Of a stretch of 64,000 bases of DNA, positions 61,626 through 64,000 are shown piece by piece. The notes below the pieces were generated by a model that saw only the letters and a program-made list of their open reading frames with translations, ran no database searches and was not told where the DNA came from. Position 1 is the first letter of the stretch, and the number at the start of each line of letters is the position of its first letter. The stretch lies in contig OW240915.1 in NCBI GenBank assembly GCA_933207985.1, positions 272,258,946-272,322,945 on the forward strand, in the 5' to 3' direction. This DNA comes from Pelobates cultripes (lineage: Eukaryota; Chordata; Amphibia; Anura; Pelobatidae). A program made the position numbers and the translations under genes.

Positions 61626-64000
61626 TTTTCCAACTGGGTCAACATTTTGGACTGCATTTAAAGCCTGTCCAGCGTAGCACCCACCAGACACGACAATGTA
61701 AGCAACTAACAGTCTAATCCTCAAACTAGGGAAAGATTATTCCCTTTGCAGGAGCTTCCATTGTATTTTTTTTAATTAATGCTGATCATAAATTATTCTT
61801 TAAAAAGTTAGCTCTGCACTTAAGCCCATTACTGGGGGAGCCAGTCTGACCAAGCAGGGTTTGTCCTGTCAAAGAAGGTGAGAGTTTTCACAATAAAAAA
61901 TTATAAAATCTGATTAAAGACCAAATCTATGGACGTCTCGTCCCTGATGCTTACAGATTCACGCAGAAAACCCTTTGAGAGGGAGGACTGATCTTTTCTA
62001 TTTTCCTCTCTTGAATATTTGGGGATTGCCCTAGAAAGACTTTATGGATTCAAGCATTATATACCAAGGCCATGGTGAGAATACAAGCAAATAAAGAAAA
62101 CTCTCACAAAATAGCAGTACCTCACTCAAAGGAACTTAATGGGGGAAAAAAATATCTTGAGAAAGAGTATTTGTGATATTTTATATATTTATTTTCATTA
62201 TTTTTTATTAACAAACCTTCTTTTCCCTTATTTGGTGTAGTGGCACATACCTCTATTTTGTTATATTTTAATAATTCTCCAAACCTTTTGATTTGTAATC
62301 AAACACAGCAACCTTCCTGATGCTCTTTGTGTTCATTATGGACCCTTTACTCCAAGGGCAGCATGAAAAGTATGGTAGTATGGGACAATTCAACATTTAA
62401 GGCTTTGAACAAGGCTCAAATACCTACAAGACAGCTATATAACATATATAAATCAAACTCTCCAGTTTACGATTTTCCAAATGCATTGAGAGGTTATATT
62501 GTTAAAAAAATAAAAAAATAAATAAAAGAAAGAAAGAAAAGAAAAACAATGCTGATTCCGAAATACATAAATAAAATAACTGGTATTTAAGATTTTTTTT
62601 TTTTTTTTATTTCTGAGTTCTCTATAGTCAGTATAAATAAATTCATGACAAGTATTGGCACACAAACCATGAAACAGAATTTCACAATTTGTCATTCAGT
62701 ATTTAAAAGACTTCAAAATATTTGCTTTAAGTTTCTAAGGAAACAATCACGTAACTTAAATTCTACAAAATGTAATTTAACCCAGACTAATCTTCATCTA
62801 TAATTGTATAGCCCAGGGAACATTAAGAAGCAGCAAGCAAATAATTACCAAAGGTGAAAAAGAACTCATTGTTTTAGCCATACTAGAACATAATTATGTT
62901 AAAGAAGCACTTAGTATTGTAAAAACACATACCTGATCACACACACATACACTGTATATTAATGCACATAAGCTACAAATGAACTTGTCATTATTCGAGC
63001 AGGAAGTGAAAGATTTTCCCACTGGATGAAATAACATTATTATTGGCCATAAGTAAGGTATATTTAATTTATATATGTGTCCAACAGCTTGTTCTCCCTC
63101 AGCTTTCTGGAAATATTTCAAATAAAGGGGAGTTCACAGTTTCTGCATGCAGCACTGAATATATCTCTCTTGCATGTAAACAAGTAGACCATTATGTTTC
63201 TTATTGAGATAAAGAATACAATGATAAGTGGGGACTTCCAGGAGACAAAGGGCTTCCTATTGCGAGTGTGGATAATCTTCCAGAAAACTCTGTGTTTTGG
63301 CAAATCTCACCAGATTAATCTATTAGGCATCTCCTTTCATTATCAAATTTCCGCTGCCTATCACAGTGACTGCCTTATCGTGCACCCGTTTTTCAATAGC
63401 TGGCCTATTCCTAAGATTTCAGGTGTAGCCTCCTTAGCTCAGAAAACAGGTGTCTCTTCTGTTTCCCGGCAGCAAAGGTCTTACGCAGAAGCCTGGGAAA
63501 GGGCAGGGGTATCAGCGACTGTTCTACCTGAAGGAACAGGTAACTGAAAACTGTTGATTCAATGAATTGAACTTAATTGGCACACATTAGCTCTCAGTAA
63601 GTGTTTTCTGAATAATAATAAAAAGCATTTAAACCATTCTCACAAAAGAATTAAAAAAAACAAACAAAAACAAATTTTTTTTTAGATGATATACATTCTG
63701 TAGAACTTGATTGTGATTTTTTTTCACTGTAGTCTTTTTCTTGCCCTTTTTCCCGGGTATGCGCACTGCTAGACTCACTTCTTATACCCACAAGTAAATC
63801 GATCCTGAATCTCAACATAAAAGCTAATATTGCAAAACAATTAGCATGGTGTATCATGTTTTCCACATCTCAATATGCATGCACGCCAACTTGCATTTTC
63901 TCTTTCTCTCTCCTCTTTCCTATTTAATAAAACTGGGCATTTCATCCTCTCCAGACCTTTTGTACTTTTAGCTGAAGAGGTCCAGCTGGACATCTACTTA
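61626..64000. other. No gene recognised
   Basis: AT-rich with A/T runs (about 62500-62610 and 63650-63725). Open frames up to 117 codons show no known motif. I see nothing else in it. Confidence 0.55.

Overview
The window looks like non-coding, transposon-rich DNA from a large vertebrate genome, most likely an amphibian (probably a frog). The evidence is the mix of element types: a DIRS element with a tyrosine recombinase, a Ty3/gypsy element with a chromodomain, CR1, L2-like and L1 LINEs, a Tc1 relative, hAT miniature elements with 8-bp target-site duplications (TSDs), and repeated TTAA-flanked miniature elements beginning AAAGGRACACT. I found no convincing host gene. Almost all long open frames are transposon proteins or translations of simple repeats.

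Layout. 1-1170: inverted-repeat (foldback) element with hammerhead-like tips. 1780-4300: decayed DIRS element. 4437-5419: TTAA-type miniature elements. 6879-8725: ORF1-only L1 derivative with a 14-bp TSD. 10026-13866: tandem array of about 12 units of about 328 bp. 14134-17542: solo LTR carrying two hAT miniature elements that have each grown a minisatellite. 18945-23866: hAT-related composite holding gypsy and zinc-finger pieces and ending at a 100-N gap (23867-23966). 23967-25075: tandem 425-bp repeat. 25407-30844: young, nearly intact Ty3/gypsy element. 30845-38431: a second, nearly identical copy of 7620-18944 that lacks the array. 38432-64000: sparse sequence with scattered miniature elements, LINE tails, a Tc1 remnant and a CR1 element.

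Main finding. Each unit of the 10026-13866 array carries a type I hammerhead ribozyme layout: CTGATGA, a short stem II, GAAAC, a very short palindromic stem III ending in GTC, and a long stem I. The rest of the unit folds into hairpins. The array is flanked by a 16-bp TSD, and the duplicated copy at 33237-33252 preserves the empty site. This is what a retrozyme would look like: a non-autonomous retroelement whose ribozyme-processed circular RNA is reverse-transcribed into tandem DNA.

Assembly point. The two copies, 7620-18944 and 30845-38431, lie on opposite sides of the gap. They differ by clean insertions (array, hAT composite, gypsy element) and small indels. The simplest reading is that two haplotypes were joined end to end, although a true segmental duplication is not excluded.
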